A DNA stretch of 64,000 bases, taken from NCBI GenBank assembly GCA_022605955.1, contig JAKCOZ010000007.1:35876991-35940990 (forward strand), given 5' to 3'. The position numbers and the translations under genes are program-made. This DNA comes from Rallus limicola (lineage: Eukaryota > Chordata > Aves > Gruiformes > Rallidae). Of the stretch, positions 1 to 10,692 are shown one piece after another. Below the pieces are notes generated by a model. It saw only the letters and a program-made list of their open reading frames with translations, made no database searches and was not told the origin of the DNA. Position 1 is the first letter of the stretch, and each line of letters opens with the position of its first letter.

Positions 1-69
1 CATCCTAAAAATAGGAAGCCTTCGCAGAACTTTTAATTCAGCATTGACTTGGCTGACCCTATGTAGAGC

Positions 70-142
70 CAGAAGTTGGACTCAATGATCCTTATGGGTC
101 CCTTCCAACTCAGGATATTCGATGATTCTATGATTCTATGAT
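70..142 (+). mobile_element. CR1 LINE 3' tail fragment
   Basis: This matches the CR1 3' end: GTTGGACTCAATGATC, then GGGTCCCTTCCAACTC, finishing in two copies of ATTCTATG. The copy is strongly 5' truncated, as usual for CR1, and ends without a poly(A) tail. Confidence 0.85.
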
Positions 143-850
143 TTCAATTTATATTGGCCCTGAAGCAGTCACGTCGCAGCTCCATTTCTGACCAGACTTA
201 AAATTTCTAACAACCTGATGGGTGAGGGCACACTGCCTCCGTGTGACCAAACAAGGAACTGAAGCGTCGATTTTTCCATGAGAAGATTATTGCCTCTGGT
301 TCCACACAACTGTCCAAGAACTCTGAAACAATCAAGTTGTTAGTTTATACAAATGGTGCCTGAGTTCCTGAATCAGTGTGATCTCTGCTCATGGGCCATC
401 AAAATCTTGTGTGTTTTGTGTTGTTTGAATCTTTTTTTGGTGATTTTAACTTTAAAATATACTTAAAATGCTAATTTTCATGGCTTTATAATGTGTTACT
501 TCATTTTCTAAGAATAACTGTTCTGTGATAAAGTGGGTAGGATCTAGTTGCCTAAATATAGAGATGCAGTGCCATTTTTGGTGCTCCTTTGCTACCTTGG
601 CTGTCCTCCCTCTTCTGCGTCAGAAGGGTACAGGTGATGTACAGAGCTGTGTCATATTTGCAACTCCCTGTAAATCTCTCATATGCCCCTGAAAGCCTCC
701 AATTTCACTCAATATGTCTTTTAATTACGTCTCTCCTACTGTAAATGACCTTTACCAGCATATGGAATGATTTTTTTTAAGTGAGCATTTGTGGATAAAG
801 CTTGTTTTGTTTTCTAACTTTGGTTTTTTTCCCCATGAAGCATTAAAATA

Positions 851-855
851 TTCTC

Positions 856-885
<30 letters not shown>
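851..885. repeat. T-rich pyrimidine tract
   Basis: An almost pure T run of about 35 nt with a few C, within the CCN4 intron. It is simple sequence and too far from the 1092 acceptor to be its polypyrimidine tract. Confidence 0.8.
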
Positions 886-886
<1 letters not shown>

Positions 887-1092
887 TTGTGATTTGGAAT
901 GAAAACAGTTTCCTAGATGGTGTGACCACATTTGGCTCAGCAGCGCGCTGCACACATCACTCCCCAGGACTGCTGTGTCTCCACATTGGCTCCACTGGCC
1001 CGTGGAGCAGCTCCATCAAGAAACACATCAGCACTGTTTGTTGCCAGCGTTATTTTAACAGTGCTCTGCATGTTTGTCTTCTTTGCTTTCAG

Positions 1093-1350
1093 AGATTGTC
1101 GGTGTAGGATGCGTCCTAAATGGAGTCAGGTATAACAATGGGGACACATTTCAGCCCAACTGCAAATACAACTGCACGTGCATTAATGGGGCCGTGGGCT
1201 GCATTCCCATGTGCACAAACTCACGTCCTCCCCTTGTGTGGTGCCCAAACCCAAAGCTGATTAAGATGGCAGGGAAGTGCTGCGAGCAGTGGATTTGTGA
1301 TGACTCCAAGAAAATCAGGAAGACATCTCCACGCCACATCTCATCTGCAG
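1093..1350 (+). CDS. CCN4: CCN4 exon encoding the VWC module
   Basis: The acceptor is a pyrimidine-rich tract ending TTTCAG at 1092 and the donor is GTATGG at 1351. The exon is 258 nt with phase 1 at both ends. It encodes [16 protein letters not shown]..., with CKYNCTC and the paired cysteines of KCCEQWIC, the von Willebrand factor C signature. Ten cysteines are present. In the family this module binds growth factors such as BMP and TGF-beta. The first codon is split, with its first base in an exon outside the window. Confidence 0.95.
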
Positions 1351-4300
1351 GTATGGTGGGAGTGAGGTGGACCTCTCCAGCCAACTCTGGTTCTGCAACC
1401 CAAGTATCAGCTTGTACTGCCAGACAGGGCAGACAATCTAGTCTTTGTGTGAGCAGGGCGCTGAGACTCCTATACAGTGTGTAGTGAAGGACAGGAGATG
1501 CAAACACCAGTGGTGTGCTCAAACTTCTTAGCAGCCATCTGAGATTCATCAAACATGATTGTGTGACAAAGGCCCCTTTGAAGCTCACATCTGCTGGCAT
1601 TTTGAAGAGAATGGGCTCAGTTTAATTTGGGGCTGAGGCTCTCTATCTGAGTTACATTGCCTTAGGAACATGATTTTAAAGCCCTTATATCTTAGTAGTC
1701 TCAAAATTAGATAACTCTTGAAAAGTTATTGTGCTGTCTATTTTAAAATTGGTCTAAATTGTCTTTGTGTTAGTATAGTTTTTGGCAATTTTAGACTGAT
1801 GACATAATGGAACTACCTATTTTATAGATCACATAAAGTGTCTTCTTTCCTCAGGTTCACATTCATAGTGGGGATCATGTAACCCACTGCATAGAGGTAG
1901 GACCATTTGCCTCAAACATGGTCCCAAATGCTAAAGATGGATTTACCTTTCCATATGTCCTCAATTTATCCTTATAAAAACCTGTGAGGAAATGTAGAGA
2001 CATTAGCCACATTTTTTTCATGTCATAGACTGTCTTACAAAAGCAGAGCTCAAGGAGATATAGGATGATTGCTGTAAACCAGGATTTTGGTTCCTTGATG
2101 GTAGGTTTATTCCCCAAACCTTGGTCTGTATCTGTGTTGCAGAAAAAAAGCCTCAGCTTGTGGGTTAAAACCACCAGAGTTTAGCCCTCACTTCTGTCCC
2201 TGTTAGCTTTGAACTGTGAGGTGGGTCCAAATCCAAAACATTTACTTGTGAACTTGGCCTTGTGTCTTCACGGACTGTGTCCCAAAATGGGAATGACACA
2301 GTTATTCTTGTCTGTCTTTTCTAAGTAGAATTCTTAAAGATGTAAGACTAACATTTATTAAGCATAATAATTAATACTATAAGTAATATAACAGTGAGAA
2401 AAGTCAATGCAGCCAAGCTTCTACTGGAGTTTTGTCTGTGGGCTGTACTGTGAGTTGCAGACCAGCAGGGACTTTGGCCTAGGCTTTGAAGGAATCTGAA
2501 CTAGGGCTGCCAGATGCTCTCAAAACAGAGCCCACCCTTTCTTCAAGTGGCTGCCGAGCTCCCTGAGAACTATTCAAGCCGCTCTTCCTCCCAATGAAAG
2601 GCTGTGGCTGCTTCCCAAGCCCCATGGCCATCCAGCAAAGACTGCCGACCACTTTCTGCTACAGGGAATCAATTGAATGGGCTCAGAAATAAACCTTCAC
2701 TGGGAGATGAGATCTCATCCCTTTTCTGCACCGGCTGGCACAGACTTCTGTAATTAACTGTTTGTATTGTGACAGCACCTGGGTGTCCCAGACAAGGACC
2801 CCCTTGTGTGAGGCTTTGAAGGGAAATAAAGCAATGAGCCCTGGCCCCAGTGTTTGCAGCGCTGTGGGGTCTGACACAAGTAGGTCAGCAGCAAAGGGGG
2901 TGGGATGAGGAGGTTCACAGGAATGCTGAGCCACTTTGCTGTGATTTAATTATTTGGGTTAGTGGCCTGAATGTGTAATGAGCCAGGGAGAGGGTGTTGA
3001 ATATGGAAAGCTTCCCCAGCTGAATAACATGGGGTTAATCTGGTCTCTGCAGCGTATGAGGGAGAGGAGGAAGCCTGGCAGAAGAACTGCATTGTTCACA
3101 CCTCGCCCTGGAGTCCCTGCTCAAAGACCTGCGGCCTGGGCATCTCAACCAGGATTTCCAACGACAACGATCAGTGCCGGCTCCTGAAGGAAAGCCGCCT
3201 GTGCAACATGAGGCCCTGCGAGGTGGATATAACCAAACACATTAAGGTGGGCACTGTTTCCTCATGTGCCCCTTGAGCTTTGCCCAGGCATAGAGTCAGC
3301 CTTTGGCAGTGTTTAGGACTTTGGGGGCTGTACTTCTGATCTTGGAGGCTGTTAAAGAGTACCTGCAGAATCACTGTGCTGCAGGGAGGCCAAAAATGTG
3401 TATTTCATATAAACAGAGAATCATTACGGTTGAAAAAGACCTCACAGATCATCTAGTCCAACCTCCCCACCACCACCTATACCATGAACTAAACATGTCC
3501 CTAAATACCTCATCTAACCTTTCCTTGAACTCCCCAAGGGATGGTGTCTCTGCCACCTCCATGGGCCTTCCAATGCCTAACCACTCTTCCTAAGAAGAAA
3601 TTTCTCCTAATTTCTAACCTGAACCCCTCCTGGGACAACTTACAGCCATTCCCTATTGTCCTATCACTAGTTATCTGCAAGAAGAGGCTGACCTCCAGCT
3701 CACCACAGCTCCTTTCAGGTATTTGTAGAGAGCTATAAGGTCTCACTTGAGCTTCCTCTTCTCCAGACTAAACTATCCCAATTCTCTCATCCACTTGTTA
3801 TAAGACTTGTGTTCCAGACTCTTCACCAGCTTTGCTGCCCTTTTCTAGACATGCTCCAGGGCCTTGATGTCTTTCTTCCACACGCTGGTATGAAAATCTT
3901 CCCCTGAGAGCTCTAATTCCAGCCAACAAGTCCTTACAAGGAAAGGCAAGCTGAGTCCACCGTGCTCGCTGCTGGTTCAGACAGATCTGTGGCTCAGCTA
4001 GCAGAAGAGGGATGCTGCACTGCAGGGCATGGCTATGAACTCTATTTTGCCAGTATCCTACTTGCAGCTTCTAGTTTTGTATGTCTAAACACATAAATCT
4101 GTCCCATGCTATAGATCAGTGCTGTAAAATGCTTCCTAATGGCTTTAAAACCCTTTAAGTATCAGGAAGGTTGCTTGTATGTCCTACCCATGTCAGCAAT
4201 GAATATTAACCTGTTGCTTTTTCTGTTCTTCTCTGACAGCCTGGGAAGAAGTGCTTGGCTGTCTACAGGGCCAATGAACCAATGAACTACACCATCTCAG

Positions 4301-4539
4301 GATGTGTGAGCAAAAGTCAGTATAGACCCAAATATTGCGGCGTCTGCACAGACAACCGGTGCTGCACACCCTACAAGTCCAAGACTATTGAAGTGAGGTT
4401 TGAATGCCCAGATGGGACTGAGGTTTCCTGGAAAATCATGTGGATCAATGCTTGTTTTTGCAACCTGAACTGCAAGAACCCTAATGACATCTTTGCTGAC
4501 TTGGCTCATTACCATGATTACTCTGAGATTGCTAATTAA
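1093..4539 (+). CDS. CCN4: CCN4 (WISP1), 3' coding part (three exons, partial gene)
   Basis: CCN4/WISP1 is a secreted, cysteine-rich matricellular protein of the CCN family, built as signal peptide, IGFBP, VWC, TSP1 and CT (cystine-knot) modules, one per exon. The window holds the last three modules: exons 1093-1350, 3053-3246 and 4240-4539, joined at phases 1 and 0 without a stop, giving about 250 C-terminal residues. The signal peptide and IGFBP exons must lie left of position 1. Seen directly: 10 cysteines in VWC, 6 in TSP1 and 10 in CT, as expected for each module, and a terminal NPNDIFADL...SEIAN segment typical of CCN4 rather than CCN1, CCN2 or CCN3. All splice sites are AG/GT. The gene converges on NDRG1, the known neighbour in mammals. 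No frame break was found. Confidence 0.95.
1351..3052 (+). other. CCN4 intron between VWC and TSP1 exons
   Basis: A 1.7-kb GT-AG intron. No repeat element or additional exon was recognised. Confidence 0.85.
3053..3246 (+). CDS. CCN4: CCN4 exon encoding the TSP1 module
   Basis: The acceptor is TCTCTGCAG, ending at 3052, and the donor is GTGGGC at 3247. The exon is 194 nt. The G that ends the VWC exon completes its first codon (GCG). It encodes the thrombospondin type 1 core [17 protein letters not shown], then [12 protein letters not shown], with six cysteines. In CCN proteins this module contacts integrins and sulfated glycans. The donor is slightly weak (AAG|GTGGGC), but the next exon continues in frame. 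Confidence 0.94.
3247..4239 (+). other. CCN4 intron between TSP1 and CT exons
   Basis: A 1.0-kb GT-AG intron. About half of it is a reverse-oriented CR1 fragment at 3415-3885. The rest shows nothing recognisable. Confidence 0.85.
3415..3885 (-). mobile_element. CR1 LINE 3' fragment, reverse orientation
   Basis: Read on the - strand this is the CR1 ORF2 end and 3' UTR. On the + strand the characteristic order is seen: AATCATTACGGTTGAAAAAG, CATCTAGTCCAACC, the CTCCATGGGCCTTCCAATGC block, CCTATTGTCCTATCACTAG and CTTCTCCAGACTAAAC. The 8-bp tail is decayed, suggesting an old copy. Confidence 0.85.
4240..4539 (+). CDS. CCN4: CCN4 last exon: C-terminal cystine knot (CT) module and stop
   Basis: The acceptor is TTCTCTGACAG, ending at 4239. 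The exon opens in phase 0 with PGKKCLAV and ends at TAA 4537-4539. It carries ten cysteines in the CTCK spacing ([25 protein letters not shown]). The segment [19 protein letters not shown] is the CCN-family CT core. The module mediates dimerisation and heparin or receptor binding in the family. The final residues SEIAN match the CCN4 end. Confidence 0.95.
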   Translation, partial: PGKKCLAVYRANEPMNYTISGCVSKSQYRPKYCGVCTDNRCCTPYKSKTIEVRFECPDGTEVSWKIMWINACFCNLNCKNPNDIFADLAHYHDYSEIAN

Positions 4540-4591
4540 ATTGGCTGAATGCTGGAATTGACCCATTGCTCTGATTTTACAGAGGTTTTAA

Positions 4592-4597
4592 AATAAA
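4592..4597 (+). terminator. CCN4: CCN4 poly(A) signal AATAAA
   Basis: A canonical AATAAA lies 53 nt after the CCN4 stop. A T/GT-rich stretch follows at about 4621-4640. This would give a 3' UTR of only about 75-80 nt. Mammalian CCN4 mRNAs have much longer 3' UTRs, so further downstream sites may also be used. Confidence 0.6.
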
Positions 4598-4619
4598 AGG
4601 AGAATCTTTCATCCACTGC

Positions 4620-6702
4620 CAATGTACAACTTGTTTTTTCCTGAGTAGGGAAGTTAAATCTTCTTGTTTTGCCACACTGTTCTAGGAGAGCCCTTGAAGA
4701 AGAAAGATTTTCAACCCTAATAGATGTCCATCCATTAATGGAAGGCAGAAATGCCTTTATGCCAAGATTCCTGAACTTAGATGCCAGTCCAGTGGTACTG
4801 CCATTTATTAGGTCAGCAGTTTAACTGCCCAAAGGAAAGAATCATACATTAGTATGACAGCAAAAGTAGGGCTGTCAGTAGCTTAGACATGAGCTTCAGG
4901 TGTCATGCTGGAAAATGAGCATTGGCATATATGTTTGATTTTCAACATTAGACTTCAGTCTTTGACGCTGGTGACCCTCAGGACTAGACTCTGGTTTCTG
5001 TCATACAGTGATCAGTTCTAGAATTTCTCCTTTTGTCATACTCAGTCAAATCTCACCCCATGATGAAGTACATGGAAAGCACCTAAGTTTTCTCCTGAAA
5101 TCTCTGTGCAAGGAGTCTCTATGTCACTGCACTTGACTGGGCCAAAGATCATCTGTGTCCCGTTCTCCTTGCACTCATCCTGATCTCTTGGAGTGTCTTG
5201 CCTCAGGGACATTTTCACAGTTTCTCTACCAGCTCTACTTTGAGCAGCCTGAATGCTCTGAATTCAAAATGACCTCCCCAGAGCTCGAGACCTTCTTGCT
5301 CATGTATTACATACCTCTACTAGGTTAGCTCTGAAGACCTGAAGGATTAAATGTAGGGTAAGATGAGAGATAAAGGACAACACCTCACAGGTCTGTTTCT
5401 TCATGTAGAAATGTGTGGTCTGTGCTTGGTGAACAACACTTCCTCCTCCCCATGGTGTTACCAGCACTCAGGTCCTGCTTCCTATTCCTGCTTTGTTGGT
5501 CACCTACTGCCACACATACCTTTCTTTTACATGGCTGGGGCAGAGGAGAGGGGATACATGCTAAATGAGAAAGCGGGCGTTAGGCTTCCTATCAGCTCTG
5601 TGGATGAGTGGATGCAAAAGGGGAGGGCAACCCTTGGCGTAGCTTCTGGTGCATCAGTTGCAAATGGGATGCTGCTTGGACTAAACATCAATATAAACAT
5701 TTTCTGCAGAAGGGGTTTGACATGTAAATGTCAGCTGGGAGAAGAAAAAGAAATCCGTCATCATCTTTCCATTTTCATTATCTTTACATTTCTTATCATT
5801 GAAGCATACTGGCAGCAGTGGGTTTTTTTCAGTGAGTTGCTGGTACAGTCCCATGCACCATAACCTGTTCACTGTTGCTTCACTTGGGAGAGCTGAGCAG
5901 TAGAAATATGTTTCTGCATGGGCAACTGTAGTATCTGCTTGCAAAAGACTTGAGAGTGGGCCAGTACAGGGCTGAACTTTCGGGTGATGCAATTGTTTTA
6001 AATCAGACATTTATTTTACTTTAGTTCCAGTTGGCAAGTTGTCTGTCTTCATCTTGATAACTCAGGGGAAGCTAGATTGGTTCCCAGGAGATGTAAATCT
6101 TTCTGGCTATGACAAATCAAAGCTTCTTGTGAGCAGGCTGAAAATAATGCAATCCCTATGTGAAAACGTCCAGGAGGAATGTTGTATATCTTCAAAAGCT
6201 GTTAGCTTCAGTAGCATCTTTGCATAAAAGGATTTGGCCCATAAATTTTTCATAGAGCCAGGTCATTCCTTTGTTCAAACCTCTTCCTATTTTTTTTTTT
6301 AAACTTCCCTGAAACCTCCAGTGGCAGAAAAGAAGAGTGATCTTTGTCTGGATGTTCCTGTACAGGTGCTTCTTCCTTTGGTGATAAGGAACTTGAGGAC
6401 ACCAGCACTTTGCAGAGTCACCCTCATTATTGCCTTTGTCCTGGATGATGTGACAGGAGAGGTCACATCTGACCTACTCACATCAGCCTAAATGGGACCT
6501 CAGCATTTGCAAGACTGAAAATATTGAATTTTAAACTCCATCACAGGTAAAAACAGACCATGGAGACATAAGAAAAAGGGGCCTTGGCCAAGAAGTTGAC
6601 AGTGGTTTCCCAAAAGGAAAAATGTTTTGCATCAAGGGACCTGATAGGGAAGCCATCCTAGGATCTTTCTCAGTAAGATCCCTTAAATATTACTTAGCAT
6701 TA
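4620..6702. other. Intergenic, no gene recognised
   Basis: Sequence between the CCN4 poly(A) region and a CR1 copy. The longest open frame (5363-5863, + strand, 166 codons) has no recognisable domain, no splice or poly(A) context and ordinary composition, so I do not call it a gene. Part of this could be a longer CCN4 3' UTR. Confidence 0.6.
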
Positions 6703-7105
6703 TAGAATCATAGAATACATTAGATTGGAAGGGACCTTTAAAGGCCATCTAGCCAAACCCTCCTGCATTTATCAGGGACACGTTTAACTAGACCAGGTTG
6801 CTCAGAGCTTCATCAAGCCTGATCTTGATGTCTCCAGGGATGGGGCCTCCACCACCTCTCTGGGCAACCTCTTCCAGTGTTTCACTACCCTCATAGTGCA
6901 AAACTTCTTCCTAATGTCTAATCTAAACCTACCCTGCTCCAGTTTAAAACCATTGCCCCTTGTCCTATCACTATATGCCCTTACAAAGAGTCCCTCTCAG
7001 TCTTTCCTGTAGGTCCTTTCAGGTACTGGAAGGCTGCTATAAGATCTCCCCTGAAGCCTTCTCTTCTCCAGGCTGAAAAAACCCAACTGTCTCAGCCCAA
7101 ATCTT
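6703..7105 (-). mobile_element. CR1 LINE 3' fragment, reverse orientation
   Basis: It starts with TAGAATCATAGAATACAT, the reverse complement of the CR1 tail repeat, followed by TTGGAAGGGACCTTTAAAGG and the block ending in CTTCTCTTCCAGGCTGAA-like sequence. It is a well preserved CR1 3' end of about 400 bp. It lies opposite in orientation to the long copy at 7386-10692. Confidence 0.9.
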
Positions 7106-7116
7106 GTGTTCTAATT

Positions 7117-7382
7117 CTGTCCCATGTTAAAATATTATTATATATTTGTCTATACACACATACATTTATTCATATATCTGTACTTATGTATATGTCATAT
7201 GAATATATGTGTATATGCACATACAGAAAATATGTGTGTGCATTTATGGAATATTGTATACAAAAACATGTCCCTGAATGTATATCCTTATATAGACATT
7301 GACATATATCTATCTATATATAGAGAGAGATGCATATGCATATACATATATGTACATATAGATATATATACACATAGGGTCT
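7117..7382. repeat. AT-rich degenerate TATA/CATA simple repeat
   Basis: About 265 bp of imperfect (TA)n, (CATA)n and (TATC)n with many local palindromes, for example GCATATGC and TATATGTACATATA. Open frames here, rich in Tyr, Ile and His, are artefacts of the repeat. Similar CATATACATA and TATACACG-type sequence continues after the CR1 copy that ends near 10692. Confidence 0.75.
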
Positions 7383-7385
7383 AAT

Positions 7386-7770
7386 ATGCTGGGTTGAACC
7401 TCATCACAGGGAGGTCTGTAGTCTTCCTGGAGCCTGGAGAGGAAGCTGCATCCCATAGCTTGAAGGAAATAAAAAGAGACATCAAGGCCTTGGAGTGGTT
7501 GGTGAAAGACTCTGGGGTGCAAGTTATTTTCTCTTCCCTCCTTCCAGTTCTGGGAAATGACATGGGATGGAAATAGAAGATCCAGTCTGTAAATACATGG
7601 CTCAGAGACTGGTGCTACAGGCAGGGCTTTGACTTCTTTGGTCACAGCTGGTTTTATAAGACAACAGGCCTGACAGGAGTATGTGGGAGGGACTTATCAT
7701 CCAGGGGGAGTAGGGCTCTAGGAACAGAATTATCTGGCCTCATCTATAGGGCTTTAAACTTGATTTGAAG
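7386..7770 (+). pseudogene. CR1 ORF1 remnant (esterase-like C-terminal part)
   Basis: Conceptual translation gives EWLVKDSGVQVIFSSLLPV, then after a stop NTWLRDWCYRQGFDFFGH and ELSGLIYRALN. This fits the esterase-like (SGNH-type) C-terminal domain of CR1 ORF1. It is broken by in-frame stops, and the N-terminal part is absent because of 5' truncation. Confidence 0.7.
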
Positions 7771-7884
7771 GGGGATGGGGTTGCTTCTGGCTTCCCACCG
7801 GTGGGACAGTGTTCTTGTAATAATGAAAAGCAGAAGACCTCACACCCCCCTAAGACAAAAAAGGTGTGCTCATCTTGGTCCCTG

Positions 7885-10324
7885 AAATGCCTGTACACCA
7901 ATGAATGCAGTATGGGGAACAAAAAGGAGGAGTTAGAAATCTGCGTGTGGTCAGGGGGCTACGACCTAGTTGCAATTACAGAGACTTGATGGGACAACTC
8001 ACATGACTGGAATGTGGCCATGGATGGCTATGTCCTTTTTGGAAAGAGGAGGTGCAGTTGATCTTTATGTGAAAGAGCAATTAGAATGTACTGAGTTCTG
8101 TCCAGAGGTAGACAAGGAACAAGTTGAGAGTTTGTGGGTGAGAATTAAAGAGCAGGCTAGCATGGGTGATACTGTTGTGGGTGCCTATTAAAGGCTGCCT
8201 AATCAAGAGGAGGAAGTTGATGAGGCCTTCTACAGGCAGCTGATAGTAGTTTTGCAATTGCAGGCCATCGTTCTAATGGGTGATTTTAACTACACAGATA
8301 TTTGCTGGAAGGCTGGCACAGCCAGCTGCTCACAGTCTAGGAGGCTCCTCCAGTGCATTGATGATCACTTCCTAATGGAAATGGTGGATGGGCCTACTAG
8401 GAAAGGAGCGCTGCTGGATCTTGTACTCACTAACAAGGAGGGACTGGTTGAAGTGGTGAAGGTTGAGGGTAGACTTGGTTGCAGTGACCATGAGATTGTG
8501 GAGTTCAGGATCTTTTGCAGTAGGAAGAGAATAACAAATAGGACCGCAACCTTGACTCCAGCAGGGCCAACTTTGGCCTCTTCAAGCAATTACTGGGGGA
8601 AATTCCAAGGGATGGAGTATTGGAAAGAAAAGGGGTCCAAGATAGTTGGTCCACGTTCAAGGACCACTTCTTCCAAGCTCAAGATCAGAGCTTCCAATAG
8701 GAAAGAAATCAAGAGAGGGAGGCAGAAGACCTGCATGGATAAATAGGGGATTGTTGGGCAAACTCAAGTGGAAGAGAGTCTACAGGACGTAGTAGGAGGG
8801 GATGGCAAATTGAGTGGAATATAAGACTGTTGTCAGGGCATTTAGGGTGGAAACTAGGAAAGCTAAGGCCTCTTTGGAATTAAACTTTGCAAGGGAGGTC
8901 AAGGACAACAGAAAAGGCTTCTTCAAACACATTGATGACAAAACTAATGCTGGAGGCAATGTAGGCCTTCTGTTGAATGAGGTGGGTGCCCTGGTGACTA
9001 AGGATATTAAGAAGACAAAGTTACTGAATGCCTTCTTTGCCTCTGTCTACACTGCTGGAGGCTGTTTGCAGGAGCCCTAGATTGCTGAAGCCCCAGAGGA
9101 AGTCAGGTTAAACAATGAGTCTGCCTTGGCTGATGAGGACTGGGTCAGGGATGAATTGAGTCATCTGGACATCCATAAATCCTTGGGCCCTGACAGGATG
9201 CACCCAAGGGTGCTGAGTGATCTGGCAGAAGTCATTGCTAGGCCACTATCCATCATCTTTGCTAAATCCTGGGAAATGGGAGAGGTGCATGAAGACTGGA
9301 GGAAAGCAAATGTTACTCTTCAAAAAGGGCAAGAAGGAGGACCCAGGTATCTAGAGACCAGTCAGCCTCACTTCCATCCCTGGAAAGGAGATGGAATAAC
9401 TTATCCTTGGTGCTGTCTCCAGGTATATCAAAGATAAAAGGGTTGTTAGGAGCAGTCAACATGGTTTTATCAAGGGGAAGTCATGTTTGACTAATCTAAT
9501 AACCTTTTATGAGGATATAACCAGGTGGATAGATGATGGTAGGACAGTAGATGTGGTCTACCTCAACCTCAGTAAAGCATTTGGCACCATCTCCCACAGC
9601 ATCCTCATGGCCAAACTAAGGAAGGTCTGGAAGGTCAAGTAGTGATGTGAATTGAGAGCTGGTTGAAGGCAAGAAGCCAGTGAGTTTTGATCAATGGGAC
9701 AGTCTCACTGGAGGCCTGTATCTAGTGAAGTCCCTCAGGGATTGCTACTGGTGCCTGTGCTATTCAATGTATTCATTGATGACCTGGATGAGGGAATAGA
9801 GTGTGCAGTCAGCAAGTTTGCTGAAGACACAAATCTGGGAGGGGTAGCTGATACACCAAAGGGTCGTGCTGCCATTCAGGAAGACTTAGACAGGCTGGAG
9901 AGCTGGGTGGGGAGAAGTTTAATGAGATTTAACAAGGGCAAGTGTAGGGTGTTGCATTCAGGGAAAAACAACCCCAGGTACCAGTATAGGTTGGGGAGTG
10001 GCCTGTTAGAGAGCAGTGTAGGTGAGAGGGACCTGGGAGTCCTAGTGGACAGAAGGATGACCATGAGCCAGTAATGTGCCCTCATGTCAGGCCAATGGCA
10101 TCCTGGGCTGTATTAGAAGGGAGGTGGTTAGTAGGTCAAGAGAGGTCCTTCTCACTCTCTATTCTGCCCTGGTGAGCCCCCACCTGGAATATTGTGTCCA
10201 GTTCTGGGCCCCTCAGTTCAAGAAGGACATGAAACTTGAAAGAGTCCAGCACAGGGTCACCAAGATGATTAAGGGAGTGGAGCACCTTCCTTATGAGGAA
10301 AGGCTGAGGGAGCTGGGCCTCTAA
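7885..10324 (+). pseudogene. CR1 ORF2 remnant (endonuclease and reverse transcriptase)
   Basis: The frame is broken repeatedly, but the domains are in order. The endonuclease start resembles CLYTNECSMGNKKEELE. The endonuclease core has GDFN at 8279-8290 and SDH at 8483-8491. RT blocks include SLGPDRMHPRVL near 9175-9215, LSKAFGT near 9568-9588, [18 protein letters not shown] near 9730-9790 and FAED at 9817-9828. The C-terminal part has [11 protein letters not shown] near 10180-10215. Two RT catalytic sites look mutated: the motif A Asp is Gly (codon 9583-9585) and FADD reads FAED. The element could not encode a working RT. Confidence 0.88.
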
Positions 10325-10692
10325 CTTGGACAAAAGGAGACTGAGGGGTGACCTTATTAATGCTTAGAAATATGTAAAGGGCAAGAGTCAGGAGGACAGA
10401 GCCAGGCTCTTCTCAGTGATGGTCAGTGATAGGACAAGTGGCAGCAGGTGCAAACTGGAGCACAGGAAGTTCCGTGTGAGTGTAAGGAGGAACTTTCTCA
10501 CTGTGAGGGTGATGGAGCACTGGAAGAGGCTGCCCAGAGCGGTTGTGGAGTCTCCTTCTCTGGAGACATTCAAAACCCTCCTGGATGTGTTCCTGTGTGA
10601 TTTAGTCTAGGTGATGCTGCTCTGGCAGGGGGGTTGGACTAGATATCTTTTGAGGTCCCTTCCAACTCCTAATGTTCTGTGATTCTGTGATA

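Larger units (their letters stand above)
1..1092 (+). other. CCN4 intron (partial) before the VWC exon
   Basis: Noncoding sequence of the intron that ends at the VWC acceptor. It holds a CR1 3' tail near 70-142 and a pyrimidine run at 851-885. Nothing else was recognised. Confidence 0.8.
7386..10692 (+). mobile_element. Long CR1 LINE copy (3.3 kb, 5' truncated, inactive)
   Basis: A non-LTR retrotransposon of the CR1 family in + orientation. In order it carries the C-terminal part of ORF1 (7386-7770), a decayed ORF2 with endonuclease and reverse transcriptase (7885-10324), and the 3' UTR with the tail GTTCTGTGATTCTGTGAT near 10674-10692. A full CR1 is about 4.5 kb, so roughly the 5' quarter is missing. 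Several frameshifts and stops break both ORFs. CR1 does not normally make clear target duplications, so the ends are set by homology only. Confidence 0.92.

Noticed and set aside
1074..1484. Open frame extending the VWC exon on both sides
   Set aside because: The conserved protein stops at the AG/GT boundaries 1093 and 1350; the extensions are intron read-through.
5363..5863. 166-codon + strand open frame after CCN4
   Set aside because: No recognisable domain, no flanking splice or promoter signal, and composition like the surrounding intergenic DNA.
7124..7384. Tyr/Ile/His-rich open frame
   Set aside because: It translates the TATA/CATA simple repeat, not a protein.
8252..8746. 164-codon frame with a GDFN motif as a host gene
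   Set aside because: It is the CR1 endonuclease region, part of the retrotransposon at 7386-10692.
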